A DNA stretch of 64,000 nt from an uncultured Prevotella sp. (GTDB taxonomy: Bacteria > Bacteroidota > Bacteroidia > Bacteroidales > Bacteroidaceae): assembly GCA_905236455.1 (NCBI GenBank), contig CAJOPT010000128.1:62001-126000 (forward strand). The letters are read 5' to 3'. Position numbers and translations under genes: made by a program. Below the pieces are notes generated by a model. The model did not search any database, was not told the origin of the DNA, and was given only the letters and a program-made list of their open reading frames with translations. Shown here piece by piece: positions 37,127 through 48,320 of this stretch (positions are counted from its first letter, which is position 1; each line of letters begins with the position of its first letter).

Positions 37127-38776
37127 TTAACATTTAGCGTTCGGACACCAAGGCTTCAGTTGCTTGAAGAAGTCGTTGCCTTTATCATCAACGAGGATGA
37201 AAGCAGGGAAGTCTTCTACGGTGATCTTCCATATAGCTTCCATGCCCAGCTCAGGATATTCAACACATTCGATACTCTTGATACTGCTCTGTGAGAGGAC
37301 TGCGGCAACACCACCGATGGTACCAAGATAGAAACCGCCGTGTTTCTGGCAGGCGTCCGTAACTACCTGTGAGCGATTGCCCTTTGCAATCATTACAAGT
37401 GAGGCTCCATTGTCTTGGAACTCATCGACATATGGATCCATGCGGTTTGCTGTGGTCGGTCCCATAGACCCGCACGGATAGCCTTCTGGCGTCTTGGCTG
37501 GTCCAGCGTATAGTATCGGATGATCCTTGAAGTATTGTGGCATCTCCTCACCAGCATCAAGGCGTGCCTTCAGCTTCGCATGTGCGATGTCACGAGCTAC
37601 AATAATCGTTCCCCTCAAATTGACACGGGTGCTTACAGGGTATTTTGTCAGTTCTGCCCGTACTGCGTCAATACCTTTGTCAAGATCAATCTCAATGCCT
37701 TTCGTTCCCTCTCCAGGACGGCGGAACTCTTCTGGTATAAGCTCTGACGGGTTACTGTCCATCTTCTCAAGCCATATGCCATCACGGTTGATCTTAGCTT
37801 TGATATTACGGTCAGCGGAACAGCTTACTCCCATGCCTATAGGACAGGATGCTCCATGACGTGGCAGACGGATAACACGGATGTCATGTGCCAAAGCCTT
37901 GCCGCCAAACTGTGCACCCAGGCCAATCTTCTGTGCCTCTACAAGAAGTTTCTGCTCTAAGTCGATGTCGCGGAAGGCTCGTCCTGTCTCATCACCGGTG
38001 GTAGGCAGACTGTCGTAATACTTTATACTGGCGAGTTTCACAGTGAGCAGGTTCTTCTCGGCACTTGTTCCACCAATGACGAAGGCGATATGATAAGGTG
38101 GACAGGCTGCGGTGCCAAGGCTCTTCATTTTCTCTACAAGGAAAGGAAGAAGTGTTCCTTCATTCTGTATGGTTGCCTTTGTCATAGGATAGAAGTATGT
38201 CTTGTTGGCAGAACCGCCGCCTTTGGCAACCATTACGAAACGATACTCCGCACCCTCAGTAGCCTCGATGTCAATCTGTGCAGGGAGGTTGCAGCGTGTG
38301 TTCACCTCGTCATACATGTTGAGAGGAGCGTTCTGTGAGTAGCGAAGGTTCTCAATGGTAAAGGTGTTGTAGACTCCTTTCGAGAGTGCTTCCTCGTCCT
38401 CAAAGCCAGTCCAGACCTGTTGACCTTTCTCACCATGGATAATAGCGGTTCCGGTATCCTGACAGAAGGGTAGTATACCCTTGGCGGCTGTCTCTGCGTT
38501 GCGTAGGAACTGTAATGCCACATACTTGTCATTCTCGCTTGCCTCAGGGTCACTTAGGATGGCAGCGACCTGCTCATTATGTTCACGACGTAGCATAAAC
38601 TCCACATCATGGAATGCCTCTTGTGCAAGTAGGGTCAGTGCCTCTGGTGATACTTTAACAATTTCCTTTCCCTCAAACTCGCTGAGGCTGATGCCTTCTT
38701 TCGTCAGCAGGCGATACTCTGTTGTGTCTTTCCCCATCTGGAACATGGGGGCGTACTTGAAATCTGTTGTTGCCAT
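37127..38776 (-). CDS. fumB: Class I fumarate hydratase (iron-sulfur)
   Basis: Interconverts fumarate and malate; in Bacteroidales it runs in the reductive branch that leads to succinate and propionate. 549 aa, with fused alpha and beta parts as in E. coli FumA/FumB. Cluster cysteines lie in [20 protein letters not shown] and [15 protein letters not shown]. The C-terminal part has [23 protein letters not shown]. Oxygen-sensitive 4Fe-4S enzyme, fitting an anaerobe. It ends the minus-strand run from hflX, 40 bases after the M16 peptidase. Confidence 0.93.
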   Translation of the reverse strand: MATTDFKYAPMFQMGKDTTEYRLLTKEGISLSEFEGKEIVKVSPEALTLLAQEAFHDVEFMLRREHNEQVAAILSDPEASENDKYVALQFLRNAETAAKGILPFCQDTGTAIIHGEKGQQVWTGFEDEEALSKGVYNTFTIENLRYSQNAPLNMYDEVNTRCNLPAQIDIEATEGAEYRFVMVAKGGGSANKTYFYPMTKATIQNEGTLLPFLVEKMKSLGTAACPPYHIAFVIGGTSAEKNLLTVKLASIKYYDSLPTTGDETGRAFRDIDLEQKLLVEAQKIGLGAQFGGKALAHDIRVIRLPRHGASCPIGMGVSCSADRNIKAKINRDGIWLEKMDSNPSELIPEEFRRPGEGTKGIEIDLDKGIDAVRAELTKYPVSTRVNLRGTIIVARDIAHAKLKARLDAGEEMPQYFKDHPILYAGPAKTPEGYPCGSMGPTTANRMDPYVDEFQDNGASLVMIAKGNRSQVVTDACQKHGGFYLGTIGGVAAVLSQSSIKSIECVEYPELGMEAIWKITVEDFPAFILVDDKGNDFFKQLKPWCPNAKC

Positions 38777-38816
38777 GGTTGTTTTTATTGTTTATTCGTT
38801 ATTACGTTATCTCGTT

Positions 38817-41714
38817 TTAATATCCGAAGATTTCTTCTGTGGAAAGACGCTTTACCGGGGCTATTTTCTCTAATTTCTCCATGTCAAGGTCTTCTTCCTT
38901 ACCGAGAATAAGATACTTATAAGGTTTGTTTACCATATTGGCTTTCTCGAAATTCACAATATCCTGCAAAGTAAGCGACGGCAGTGCCTTATAAATATAT
39001 TCGTTAGTATCGTAGTCGAGACCCATCTGCTTCAGCCAGTAGTAGGTGGAGAGTACGGAGAACTTTGTTGTCCTTGCACTTTGCAGACTCTTGGTAAGGC
39101 TCTGCTTGGCTATCTCAAAGGCTGCCTGGCTCTGAGGCAAAGTGTCTACAATCTGATTGAATGTCTTGATACAGTCTGCCATCTTGTCATTCTGTGAGAT
39201 GATGAAGGTATAGAATGACTCAGGTTGATTCTTTCGTGAAGGACTGCTGTATCGTGCGGATGCGTTATATGCAAGTCCACGGCTCTCGCGAAGCTCTTGA
39301 AATACAATACCGTTCATGCTGCCTCCGAAATACTCATTGAAAAGGGCACGAAGAGGAGCCTCTTCCTTGTTCCATGGCTTGTTCTCATTGTGGAACTGTA
39401 CCATATAGATATTCTTGGCGTCATACGGTGCAATGTATACTTCATTCTCTGGTGTCGGCTGCATAGTGTATTCCGGTCCTCGTGGAGCAGGAGTAAGCTT
39501 TTTCTTCGTTTTGTGAACACTACCGAGAAGCTTGCTAAGCTCCTTTTCTGTCATAGGACCATAATACAGCACGGTCTTTTCCATGTTGCGCAGGTTCTTG
39601 AGACATTCGAGCAGGCTCTGTGGGTTCATCTCGCGTAGCTGTTCTATACTGTAAATGTTACGCTGGGAATTATATGAGCCATATTGTCCGTAAGTCATCA
39701 AGGCACGGAAACTCTCGCGTTGATCTTTTTTGCTGTCATCCCTGCTTTTTTGAACCAAGTCAACGAAACTGGTGTATGAGTCATTGTCGGCCTTGGCATT
39801 TTGCAACAGGTCTTCCACAAGGGTTAGGGCCTGTGGCAGGTTCTCATTAAGACCAGTCAGCCATACCGTAGTCTTGTCTTCTGTCTGTGAGATACCATAG
39901 CTACATGCAAGCTTGTAGAATTCCTGCTGTATTTGACTGACGGTTTTCTTATTGGTGCCAATATAATTAAGGTAGCTGGCTGCATAGCCAATGTCCAAAT
40001 CGTCCTCGTCACCAAAATCATAGACAAAGCGGAGAGTGAAGCGGTCGTCTTCTGTGTTCTGCTTGTAAAGTAGTGGAAGCCCCGCTTTGGTCTTAGTGTC
40101 TTTTAAGTCGTTATTGAAATCAAGGAAACGAGGCTCTATTGGTTTCGCCTCACTGTTCTTAATCTCATTTAGGAACGTGGAACTGAGGTCTCGGTTTGTC
40201 GGTATGGCGGTGATGGTTGGCTTGTCGATCTTTTTCTGGGTCGTGTCTTCGCCAACCTTCTTGTATACACATGCATAATTGTCAAGGAAGTGTTTGTTGG
40301 CAAAATCCACAATCTGTTGCTTTGTCATCTTTGCCTGACGGTCGAGTCTTCCTACGACATCTGCCCATGGCAGGTTGTTAATAAACGCGTCAACCATGAT
40401 ATTTGCACGGTTGCGGTTGTTGTCAAGACTTGTGAGGTATTGTAGCTTCTTGTTGCTGATGACACTTGGCAACAGCTCATCGGAGAAGTTGCCGCGTTTC
40501 AGGTTGTCGATTTCTCCTAATACCAGTGTGCGAAGCTCTTCCAAAGACTGTCCCGCCTTCGGCATACCATAGACGATGAATCCGGAGTAGTCGGTCATGT
40601 CATAGATAAACGCACTCACACCTTGAGCTTTCATAGTCTGCTCGAGGTTCACCTCAAACAAACCTGCCTTACCATTGGCAAGAATCGAGGAGATGACATC
40701 AAGCGTGTCGGCTTGTGCGTCATTGGCTCCTTTAAAGAGCCATGCCATCATCAGATTTTCTGCTTCCTGACCAACAATGGTTGAGTCTTTTGGCTGTGTC
40801 AGTGCTGGTTGTTGTCCGTATTCTGGTCGAGAGAGGTTCGTGCTCGGCTTCCATGAACCGAAATACTTGTCAATAATTTCTATCACCTCGTCTGGGTTGA
40901 AGTCGCCAGCCATACAGATTGCCACATTGTTGGGTACATAGTAGCGTTTGAAATAATTCTTGATATTGATAATGGATGGATTCTTAAGGTGTTCCTGAGT
41001 ACCGATGGTTGTCTGCGTACCGTAGGGATGTCCAGGCAGCAACATCTTCAGAATAGCGGCATATTCTTTGCGCATGTCGTTGGCAAGTCCGATATTGTAT
41101 TCCTCATATACAGCTTCCAACTCAGTATGGAACCCACGGATTACCATGTTCTGAAAACGGTCTGCTTGTACCTTCGCCCAGTTCTCAATCTCATTCGATG
41201 GAATGTTCTCCACATAGCAAGTCACGTCGTTAGACGTAAAGGCGTTCGTCCCTTCACTGCCGATAGCCGACATGAGTTTGTCGTATTCGTTAGGAATGAA
41301 GTACTTGGCGGCAAGCTGGCTCACAGAGTCAATCTCATGGTATGCTTGTCTCCTTGCTTCTGGGTCGGTCAGCGTACGGTATACTTCATATCGTGCCTCG
41401 ATGTCGTCAAGGTAAGGCTTTTCCGCTGCAGCGTCAGTGACACCAAACCGATTGGTGCCTTTAAACATCAGGTGCTCCAGATAATGGGCAAGACCAGTTG
41501 TCTCGGCAGGATCGTTGCGCGAACCTGTCCTTACCGCAATGTTAGCTTGCAGACGTGGCTTCTCTTTGTTTACAGAGAGGTAAACCTTGAGTCCGTTACT
41601 TAGTGTGTAGATACGTGTCTGCATTGGATCTCCCGCAACTGTCTCATAGTCATGAGCCATCATAGGCATAAAAGAAAAGAGGCATAAAAGGAGAAAGGCA
41701 GTTAGGTACCGCAT
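38817..41714 (-). CDS. M16 family zinc metallopeptidase (pitrilysin-like), secreted
   Basis: 965 aa from MRYLTAFLLLCLFSFMPMMA, a signal peptide; an upstream in-frame ATG at 41741 would precede it. The zinc motif HYLEHLMFKGTN (inverted HxxEH) and the distal glutamate in ELEAVYEEYNIGLAND form the active N-terminal M16 domain. A second, inactive M16 half follows (about 510-940, including RESRGLAYNASARY). It is probably a periplasmic peptide-degrading protease. It lies 66 bases after DUF4954. Confidence 0.93.
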   Translation of the reverse strand: MRYLTAFLLLCLFSFMPMMAHDYETVAGDPMQTRIYTLSNGLKVYLSVNKEKPRLQANIAVRTGSRNDPAETTGLAHYLEHLMFKGTNRFGVTDAAAEKPYLDDIEARYEVYRTLTDPEARRQAYHEIDSVSQLAAKYFIPNEYDKLMSAIGSEGTNAFTSNDVTCYVENIPSNEIENWAKVQADRFQNMVIRGFHTELEAVYEEYNIGLANDMRKEYAAILKMLLPGHPYGTQTTIGTQEHLKNPSIINIKNYFKRYYVPNNVAICMAGDFNPDEVIEIIDKYFGSWKPSTNLSRPEYGQQPALTQPKDSTIVGQEAENLMMAWLFKGANDAQADTLDVISSILANGKAGLFEVNLEQTMKAQGVSAFIYDMTDYSGFIVYGMPKAGQSLEELRTLVLGEIDNLKRGNFSDELLPSVISNKKLQYLTSLDNNRNRANIMVDAFINNLPWADVVGRLDRQAKMTKQQIVDFANKHFLDNYACVYKKVGEDTTQKKIDKPTITAIPTNRDLSSTFLNEIKNSEAKPIEPRFLDFNNDLKDTKTKAGLPLLYKQNTEDDRFTLRFVYDFGDEDDLDIGYAASYLNYIGTNKKTVSQIQQEFYKLACSYGISQTEDKTTVWLTGLNENLPQALTLVEDLLQNAKADNDSYTSFVDLVQKSRDDSKKDQRESFRALMTYGQYGSYNSQRNIYSIEQLREMNPQSLLECLKNLRNMEKTVLYYGPMTEKELSKLLGSVHKTKKKLTPAPRGPEYTMQPTPENEVYIAPYDAKNIYMVQFHNENKPWNKEEAPLRALFNEYFGGSMNGIVFQELRESRGLAYNASARYSSPSRKNQPESFYTFIISQNDKMADCIKTFNQIVDTLPQSQAAFEIAKQSLTKSLQSARTTKFSVLSTYYWLKQMGLDYDTNEYIYKALPSLTLQDIVNFEKANMVNKPYKYLILGKEEDLDMEKLEKIAPVKRLSTEEIFGY

Positions 41715-41780
41715 CTCGGTGTTCTTGTACGTTGTTTCCATTATTGTTTGTATTAAGTTTTAATCTTATCTGGTTTGATG

Positions 41781-43634
41781 TTACTCTTCGTAGTCGATCT
41801 CATGGTCGAGCTTTGAGATAAAGTCGTCAAACACATCCTGCTCAACGTCACCCATGGCGAATTCCTTTTCTGCGTCTTTCCTGATTTCTGCAATCCATGC
41901 GCGACGGGCGGTGATGTAGTCCTTATGTATCTGTCTCATTGCTTCTTCGTCAAGTTCTTCCAGTCCGTAATAGTCGAGAATCATGTTGTAAGACCATGTC
42001 CACTGATATTCGCGGAAGTGGTCGTTGATCTCCCGGAAACGGTTGCTGACATCCTGAATGGTCTCAAGGGTACCGCTCTTGATGTCTTCAATAATGCGTA
42101 ACTCCTCACTCTCTGGTAAGAGTAGTCCTGAAAGGTCGTTCCACTTACCTAAACCAATCTCGGTTTGTGGCTTACCCAGCCAACCGCCTTTCACGGCACG
42201 CTTTAGTACGGCTCCCATATATATGCGCAGGGCGATATCGTAATACTTGATTCCTTTGCGGAGTGACGAGGCGTTTATGACATACTCATGGTAGTTGTAG
42301 CTTGACACATTGTCACCGCTGGCAGCACGGAGGTTCTCAAGGATTTGCTTGCCTTCCACAATCTCGCCGACGGTGAATGGTGATAGCCAATCGAAGTTGA
42401 TAATGCTTTTCCTGCAACTGGCGGCACGCTTGTCTCGTTTCGGCCATTTCTTAATATCACGGTATAGTCCTACCGTAGTGATGTTGCGTCCCGGTACAAG
42501 ATACATAGTGTCGCCGTATGCCATTAAATAGGAGAAAGGCAGACAGCGTGTGTCCGGGTGGTGCATCAGCTTACCGAAACAGACAGAGAAGGCACCAATG
42601 GTTGCCGGCATCAATACGTAGGAGCCGCTGGCAGTCTTTGTGCCTCGCTCCAGAGTGCCATAGTGCATCGGTCCCATCTTATAGGCATGGTTGGAGAAAT
42701 TGGTGTTGGAGCCAGCGTTATAGAACGAGAACTCTCCTCCAATAAGCAAACTTGACTTATGGTGACTTGCAGAGAAAGGACCGCAGAAGGCTGCACATGC
42801 CTCACCGTTTGCCATAAAGGAATTGGCGAAGAACAGACTTGCCTCAGCCGTGAATCCATTGGTGATCTGACAGGCCTCGCCAACGAAGCAGTCTTGCATC
42901 TTCACGGAATTTGTGATTGAGCAGCCATTGGATATAATGGAGTTCTCACAGATGACACCTGTACCGATATATACGCTGGCATCATTGCTACTCATAATCG
43001 TACAGTCGCTGAGACGCGCCGCACCGCTAATCTCACAATCGTCCTTTATGACGGTGTTGGTAATCTCTTTGGTGTTTACAATCTTTACGTTATTACCTAT
43101 GGTGCCACGGTCTGGATTTGACAATTTTATCTCTTCGCTTATCATGCGGTGAATGGCATCTTTAAGCTGACGGTCATTGAAGTGTTTCACCATGAAGGCG
43201 GCAAGCTGGCTGTTAAGCTCGTTGAACAAGATTACATTTCCGTCACCCATCTCATTGAGCACTGATACTAAATGTCCTTCTCCATAGGTGGCTCCCTCTG
43301 TGGTCTCCATAGTACAGATATTGGATATGTAGCAGTCATTGCCAATGGTATAGTTATTAATGAAATTACCAACATTCTCAATCAGACAGTCGTTGCCCAC
43401 TGTGACATTGCGTAGCGTGGCGTTGTTGATTCCCGCATGTTTGAAAAAACCGGTGCTTACCTCTACTTGCTTCTCAAACTCGCCAAGTCTTATCGTACCA
43501 TAGAACATGACGCGATGGAAGGAGTATGGCTTGAAATTCTCTGCGACACTTACGTTGTCCCAGCTTTCTGCCCAACAGTTGTTGTTTTCAAGGATCTGAA
43601 TCTCTTCTTGAGTTAGTGACCTGTAGTTATTCAT
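41781..43634 (-). CDS. DUF4954 family protein, left-handed beta-helix
   Basis: 617 aa. Residues about 60-330 are hexapeptide-like repeats rich in Ile/Val and Asn (NVTVGNDCLIENVGNFINN, ISGAARLSDCTIMS, GTGVICENSIISNG), as in sugar-nucleotide acyltransferases. The rest is mostly alpha-helical (LRKGIKYYDIALRIYMGAVL). It begins with an acidic SLTQEEIQILENNNCWAESW. No signal peptide, so cytoplasmic. DUF4954 is widespread in Bacteroidetes and has no assigned function as far as I know; a sugar or nucleotide-sugar role is a guess. It lies 18 bases after hflX. Confidence 0.88.
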   Translation of the reverse strand: MNNYRSLTQEEIQILENNNCWAESWDNVSVAENFKPYSFHRVMFYGTIRLGEFEKQVEVSTGFFKHAGINNATLRNVTVGNDCLIENVGNFINNYTIGNDCYISNICTMETTEGATYGEGHLVSVLNEMGDGNVILFNELNSQLAAFMVKHFNDRQLKDAIHRMISEEIKLSNPDRGTIGNNVKIVNTKEITNTVIKDDCEISGAARLSDCTIMSSNDASVYIGTGVICENSIISNGCSITNSVKMQDCFVGEACQITNGFTAEASLFFANSFMANGEACAAFCGPFSASHHKSSLLIGGEFSFYNAGSNTNFSNHAYKMGPMHYGTLERGTKTASGSYVLMPATIGAFSVCFGKLMHHPDTRCLPFSYLMAYGDTMYLVPGRNITTVGLYRDIKKWPKRDKRAASCRKSIINFDWLSPFTVGEIVEGKQILENLRAASGDNVSSYNYHEYVINASSLRKGIKYYDIALRIYMGAVLKRAVKGGWLGKPQTEIGLGKWNDLSGLLLPESEELRIIEDIKSGTLETIQDVSNRFREINDHFREYQWTWSYNMILDYYGLEELDEEAMRQIHKDYITARRAWIAEIRKDAEKEFAMGDVEQDVFDDFISKLDHEIDYEE

Positions 43635-43652
43635 ATCTATTGTGTTTAGTTG

Positions 43653-44942
43653 TTATTCTTCAATATTGTAAAGGAAATCGTTATAGGGATATTTTTGTAC
43701 GTGTAGCTCGCGTACTTTCTTATAAAGTATCTTGCGGAACTCTTCTATGTTTTCTCTCTCGAGAGCGGAGATGAACAGACAATTGTCGTTGAGCTTTGCC
43801 ATCCAGGTTCTTTTGAGTTCCTCAAGGGTGACATTCTCCTTTGTGGCAGGAGTAAGGTCATCGGCTTCTTTCTCAACCCATGTGTAACCGTCAATCTTGT
43901 TGAAAACAATCATTGAAGGCTTGTCGGCACAGCCTAAGTCTGCCAGTGTCTTTTCCACAACAGAGATCTGCTCCTCAAAATCAGGATGGGATATATCTAC
44001 CACATGCAACAGAAGGTCGGCCTCGCGAACCTCATCAAGGGTAGACTTAAACGACTCTACCAGGTCGGTGGGTAGCTTGCGGATGAAACCAACGGTGTCG
44101 GCAAGCAGGAACGGGAGGTTCTCAATGGTGACCTTCCTTACTGTGGTGTCGAGAGTGGCAAAGAGCTTGTTCTCCGCAAACACCTCACTCTTGGAAAGAA
44201 GGTTCATGATCGTTGACTTGCCGACATTAGTGTAGCCGACTAACGCAACGCGGATGAGCCTTCCACGGTTCTTGCGCTGGGTGGTCTTCTGCTTGTCAAT
44301 CTCTGCAAGACGTTGCTTTAGTAGGGTGATACGCTGGAGAATGATACGACGGTCCATCTCCAACTGTGTCTCTCCAGGACCACGTAAGCCTACTGAGCCT
44401 TTGCCTCCGCCACTACCGGAGCCTCCACCTTGTCTCTCAAGGTGTGTCCACAGACGTTGAAGGCGCGGAAGCATATATCTGTATTGTGCCAGCTCTACCT
44501 GTGTCTTGGCATTGGCGGTCTGAGCGCGCATGGCAAAGATGTCGAGAATGAGCGATGTACGGTCGAGTATCTTTACTTTCAGCTCATTCTCTATATTGCG
44601 GATCTGCTTGGCTGTAAGCTCATCATCGAAAATGACCATTCCCACAGGACTGTTCTCTGGAGTGAGCTCTATGCCATCTGCCTCGTATTGCTCCGCCATG
44701 TCCTCACGCATCTTGATGAAGTCTCTTATCTCATCCAGCTTTCCCTTTCCTACGTATGTTACGGAACTGGGACCGCTGATGCGTTGAGTAAAACGCTTTA
44801 TTGTCACGGCACCGGCAGTATCGGCAAGAAATTCCAGCTCGTCAAGGTATTCCTTTGTCTTGCTCTCGTCCTGTTGCTTGGTGATTAAACCAACAAGGAC
44901 GGCCGTCTCGGCCTTGACTTCGGAAATTACAAATTCTTTCAT
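43653..44942 (-). CDS. hflX: Ribosome-associated GTPase HflX
   Basis: Splits stalled or heat-damaged ribosomes in other bacteria. 429 aa. The N-terminal HflX domain (to about 200) ends in a glycine-rich segment, RQGGGSGSGGGKGSVGLRGPGETQLE. The G domain has G1 GYTNVGKSTIMN, G3 ADTVGFIRKLP and G4 VFNKIDGY. It opens the minus-strand run to fumarase, with a full -33/-7 promoter just upstream. Confidence 0.95.
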   Translation of the reverse strand: MKEFVISEVKAETAVLVGLITKQQDESKTKEYLDELEFLADTAGAVTIKRFTQRISGPSSVTYVGKGKLDEIRDFIKMREDMAEQYEADGIELTPENSPVGMVIFDDELTAKQIRNIENELKVKILDRTSLILDIFAMRAQTANAKTQVELAQYRYMLPRLQRLWTHLERQGGGSGSGGGKGSVGLRGPGETQLEMDRRIILQRITLLKQRLAEIDKQKTTQRKNRGRLIRVALVGYTNVGKSTIMNLLSKSEVFAENKLFATLDTTVRKVTIENLPFLLADTVGFIRKLPTDLVESFKSTLDEVREADLLLHVVDISHPDFEEQISVVEKTLADLGCADKPSMIVFNKIDGYTWVEKEADDLTPATKENVTLEELKRTWMAKLNDNCLFISALERENIEEFRKILYKKVRELHVQKYPYNDFLYNIEE

Positions 44943-44970
44943 CTAATAGTATTGAATAGTATAATCTTTG

Positions 44971-45002
44971 CAAAGGTACGAGTAAATGAGCACAATACAA
45001 AA
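44971..45002 (-). promoter_or_regulatory. Promoter of hflX
   Basis: On the minus strand, TTTG (plus 44999-45002), 19 bases, TACCTTTGC (44971-44979), 29 bases before the ATG. A second TACCTTTG lies at 45048-45055. Confidence 0.75.
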
Positions 45003-45153
45003 TAAAAAGTCATTTTTATTTTTATTGTTGAATGGAAGTACCTTCTTCAAAGGTAAATAAAATTTCGGAGATTATAGGGGCAGTCGAGATAAAAATGTGA
45101 ACAAATTACAAAAATTAGTAATCAAATCGCTTTTCTAATTCAAATAAATTTCA

Positions 45154-45161
45154 TACTTTTG
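45154..45161 (+). promoter_or_regulatory. -7 box of the GH94 gene
   Basis: TACTTTTG, 32 bases before the chosen ATG. The -33 is weak (TTTC at 45132-45135). Confidence 0.5.
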
Positions 45162-45193
45162 TGGAAAACTTCTAAATTGTAATGCATAACACA

Positions 45194-47632
45194 ATGGAAA
45201 ACAAAAAGTATGGTCATTTTGACGACCAACATCGGGAGTATGTGATTACCGACCCGAAGACACCTTGGCCTTGGATTAACTACCTTGGCAATGAGGATTT
45301 TTTCTCTCTAATCAGTAACACGGCAGGTGGCTACTCCTTCTATAAGGATGCTAAGTTCCGCCGTATCACCCGTTACCGCTACAATGGTGTCCCAATGGAC
45401 AATGGCGGCAGGTATTTCTATGTTAAGGATGGGGATACCGTATGGAATCCTGGTTGGAAACCATGTAAGACTCCACTCGACTTCTATGAGTGCCGTCATG
45501 GCATGAGCTACACTCGTGTGACAGGGCGCAAGAATGATGTTGAGGCATCTGTATTGTTCTTCGTACCTCTGAAGACATGGGCTGAGGTGCAGAAGCTTAC
45601 TCTTACCAACCACTCATCAGAGACAAAGAAGCTAAAGCTGTTTTCTTTCGCAGAATGGTGCTTATGGAACGCGGCTACAGACATGGAGAACTTCCAGCGT
45701 AACTTCTCTACTGGTGAGGTGGAGATAGAGGGTAGCACCATCTATCATAAGACAGAATACCGTGAGCGTCGAAACCACTATGCCTTCTATACCGTTAATG
45801 CGCCAGTTGACGGCTATGATACAGACCGTGAGACATTTGTCGGTCTGTATAACGGCTTTGATGAGCCCGAGGCTGTGCTCGAAGGCAAGCCACGTAACAG
45901 TCATGCGCATGGCTGGAGTCCCATAGCCTCACATTATATTGAGGTTGAGCTGGCACCTGGTGAGAGTCGTGACTTTGTTTTCCTGTTGGGATATGTAGAG
46001 AACGAGCAAGAAGAGAAGTTCTCCGCACCGCAGGTTATCAACAAAGCCAAGGCTAAGGCTTTGATGGAGCAGTTTGATACCACTGATAAGGTGGATCTTG
46101 CCTTTGCACACTTGCAAGACTACTGGAACCGCCTGCTTGATATCTATATCGTAAACACTGGCAACGATAAGCTCGACCGTATGGTGAATATATGGAACCA
46201 ATACCAGTGTATGGTGACATTCAACTTCTCACGCTCGGCATCGTTCTTTGAGAGCGGCATCGGACGAGGGATGGGATTCCGCGACAGCAACCAGGACCTT
46301 GTGGGGTTCGTCCATCAGATACCAAGCCGCGCGCGTCAGCGTATCATCGACATCGCCTCGACACAGTTCCCTGACGGTGGTTGCTACCACCAATATCAGC
46401 CGCTAACCAAGCGTGGTAACAACGATATCGGTGGCGGATTCAACGATGACCCATGCTGGCTGATTTTCGGAACTGTGGCTTATTTGAAAGAGACTGGTGA
46501 TTTCTCAATTCTAGATGAACAGGTTCCGTTTGATAATCAGCCAGGTAGCGAGGTTTCGCTCTTTGAACACTTGAAGGTTAGCTTCGACCACGTAGTCAAC
46601 AATCTCGGTCCTCACTGTCTGCCACTCATCGGACGTGCTGACTGGAACGACTGTCTGAACCTCAACTGTTTCTCTTGGGATCCGAATGAGAGCTTCCAGA
46701 CTACAGAGAACAAGAGCGAGGGCTCTAAGGCTGAGTCACTGATGATAGCAGGTTTGTTTGTCGTAACAGGAAAACAATATGTGGAACTCTGTCGTAAGAC
46801 TGGACGTGAAGAAGAGGCCGACCGTGCCCAGAAAGCTGTCGACGCTATGGTTGCGGCTGTCAAGAAAGATGGCTGGGACGGAGAGTGGTATCTGCGCGCA
46901 TACGACTACTTCGGCAACAAGATTGGCTCTCATGAGTGTGATGAGGCAAAGATCTTCATTGAGTCACAAGGATGGTGTACTATGGCTGAAATCGGTGCTG
47001 AGGAGGGTATGGTTGCCAAGAGTCTCGACTCTACGAAGAAATACCTGGAGTGTGAGCATGGTATCGTTTTGAACAATCCTGCCTTCACGAAGTATGTATA
47101 TGAGTATGGTGAGATCTCTTCTTATCCGGAAGGATACAAAGAGAACGCAGGTATCTTCTGTCATAACAATCCATGGGTGATTATCGGTGAGACGCTTGCC
47201 GGACGAGGCAATGATGCCTGGAGCCATTATGCCAAGATCCTACCGTCGTATGTTGAGGAGAAATACCAGACGCTGCATAAGGTGGAGCCATACGTAAACT
47301 GTCAGATGGTTGCTGGTAAGGATGCGGCTAAGCCTGGTGAGGGAAAGAACTCATGGCTTACTGGTACAGCCGCATGGATGTGGCTCACTGTCAGCCAATA
47401 TATCCTTGGTGTTAAACCGGAATACGACGGGTTGTGTATCGATCCTTGTCTGCCTGTGTCGGCACAAGACTATACCATCAAACGTAAGTTCCGTGATGCG
47501 GAGTATGAGATTAACGTACATCCAAATGGTAGCCAGAAAGGTGTAAAGGCGGTCACTGTCGATGGCAAGCCACTCGATGGTGCCCTTGTTCCTTATACTC
47601 CAGGCAAGCATATCGTTGAAGTGACGATGTAA
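45194..47632 (+). CDS. GH94 glycoside phosphorylase, cellobiose phosphorylase type
   Basis: Splits a beta-1,4-linked disaccharide with phosphate, saving ATP. 812 aa from [11 protein letters not shown]; a start at 45182 adds four residues. The family opening [16 protein letters not shown] and [16 protein letters not shown] matches cellobiose phosphorylases. The general-acid aspartate is in [17 protein letters not shown], and the (alpha/alpha)6 barrel continues to [18 protein letters not shown] and [18 protein letters not shown]. No signal peptide, so it acts on imported disaccharide. No sus-like or mannan-type genes adjoin it. It ends at a strong hairpin shared with pnuT. Confidence 0.92.
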   Translation: MENKKYGHFDDQHREYVITDPKTPWPWINYLGNEDFFSLISNTAGGYSFYKDAKFRRITRYRYNGVPMDNGGRYFYVKDGDTVWNPGWKPCKTPLDFYECRHGMSYTRVTGRKNDVEASVLFFVPLKTWAEVQKLTLTNHSSETKKLKLFSFAEWCLWNAATDMENFQRNFSTGEVEIEGSTIYHKTEYRERRNHYAFYTVNAPVDGYDTDRETFVGLYNGFDEPEAVLEGKPRNSHAHGWSPIASHYIEVELAPGESRDFVFLLGYVENEQEEKFSAPQVINKAKAKALMEQFDTTDKVDLAFAHLQDYWNRLLDIYIVNTGNDKLDRMVNIWNQYQCMVTFNFSRSASFFESGIGRGMGFRDSNQDLVGFVHQIPSRARQRIIDIASTQFPDGGCYHQYQPLTKRGNNDIGGGFNDDPCWLIFGTVAYLKETGDFSILDEQVPFDNQPGSEVSLFEHLKVSFDHVVNNLGPHCLPLIGRADWNDCLNLNCFSWDPNESFQTTENKSEGSKAESLMIAGLFVVTGKQYVELCRKTGREEEADRAQKAVDAMVAAVKKDGWDGEWYLRAYDYFGNKIGSHECDEAKIFIESQGWCTMAEIGAEEGMVAKSLDSTKKYLECEHGIVLNNPAFTKYVYEYGEISSYPEGYKENAGIFCHNNPWVIIGETLAGRGNDAWSHYAKILPSYVEEKYQTLHKVEPYVNCQMVAGKDAAKPGEGKNSWLTGTAAWMWLTVSQYILGVKPEYDGLCIDPCLPVSAQDYTIKRKFRDAEYEINVHPNGSQKGVKAVTVDGKPLDGALVPYTPGKHIVEVTM

Positions 47633-47656
47633 AAGTGAATCAAGAGTTTAGAATTA

Positions 47657-47698
47657 AGAATTAAGGGTTATCGCTAATCGGCGATAACCCTTAATTCT
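47657..47698. terminator. Bidirectional terminator between GH94 and pnuT
   Basis: 18-base perfect stem: 47657-47674 pairs with 47681-47698, with a six-base loop. The right arm reaches the pnuT stop codon (47697-47699). Confidence 0.85.
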
Positions 47699-48308
47699 AA
47701 TCTTTAACCTCTAACCTCATCATGCGTCTCCATTTGAAGTACCCCATTACGGCAATGACAACGTATAGCGCGTATAATGAGGCCTTGAAGGGTATATCCT
47801 TATAGAAGTAGAGTACGCATGTGACAACGTCTACGGCAATCCAGATGAACCATTGCTCCAGATATTTGTGTGCCAGTGCCCAGATTCCTACGATGCTCAG
47901 TGCAGTGGTGAAACTGTCGGCAACAGGTACTCGTGAGTCTGTATATGTTACCAGCAGCCACCAGATCACTCCCCAGATGATGGCAGTGACAATGAGCCAT
48001 GGGAGTATGAGGCTCCGCTTGAAGTGTGTGATGGGAAGGACGGCGCTTTCCTTTTCGTCAGACGTTCCAGTCTTCCTGTTGCTCCGTGTCCATTTCACGA
48101 ATCCGTATACCGTCACGGCGATATAGTAGAATTCCATGCCGCAGTCAGCGTACAACCCTTTTTGGTAGTATAGCACAATACCTAAGGCTTGCATCATGAA
48201 TCCTGCCAGCCACATCCAGTGGCTGGCACGGTACTCAAGCAGGATATATGCCAGCCCCAAGACTGTGGTGGTGATGTCTAACCAATGGCTCAGAAGAAAT
48301 TCCATCAT
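47697..48308 (-). CDS. pnuT: PnuT thiamine transporter (PnuC family)
   Basis: 203 aa, seven or so hydrophobic segments. PnuC-like features: LGLAYILLEYRASHWMWLAGF, MEFYYIAVTVYGFVKW and EQWFIWIAVDVVTCVLYFYKDIP. PnuC carries nicotinamide riboside and PnuT carries thiamine. The call to PnuT rests on context: it follows the TonB receptor by 12 bases, under one TPP riboswitch. Either of two adjacent ATGs could be the start. Thiamine pyrophosphokinase, often next in line in this group, is not present here. Confidence 0.87.
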   Translation of the reverse strand: MMEFLLSHWLDITTTVLGLAYILLEYRASHWMWLAGFMMQALGIVLYYQKGLYADCGMEFYYIAVTVYGFVKWTRSNRKTGTSDEKESAVLPITHFKRSLILPWLIVTAIIWGVIWWLLVTYTDSRVPVADSFTTALSIVGIWALAHKYLEQWFIWIAVDVVTCVLYFYKDIPFKASLYALYVVIAVMGYFKWRRMMRLEVKD

Positions 48309-48320
48309 CGTCGTGGTATC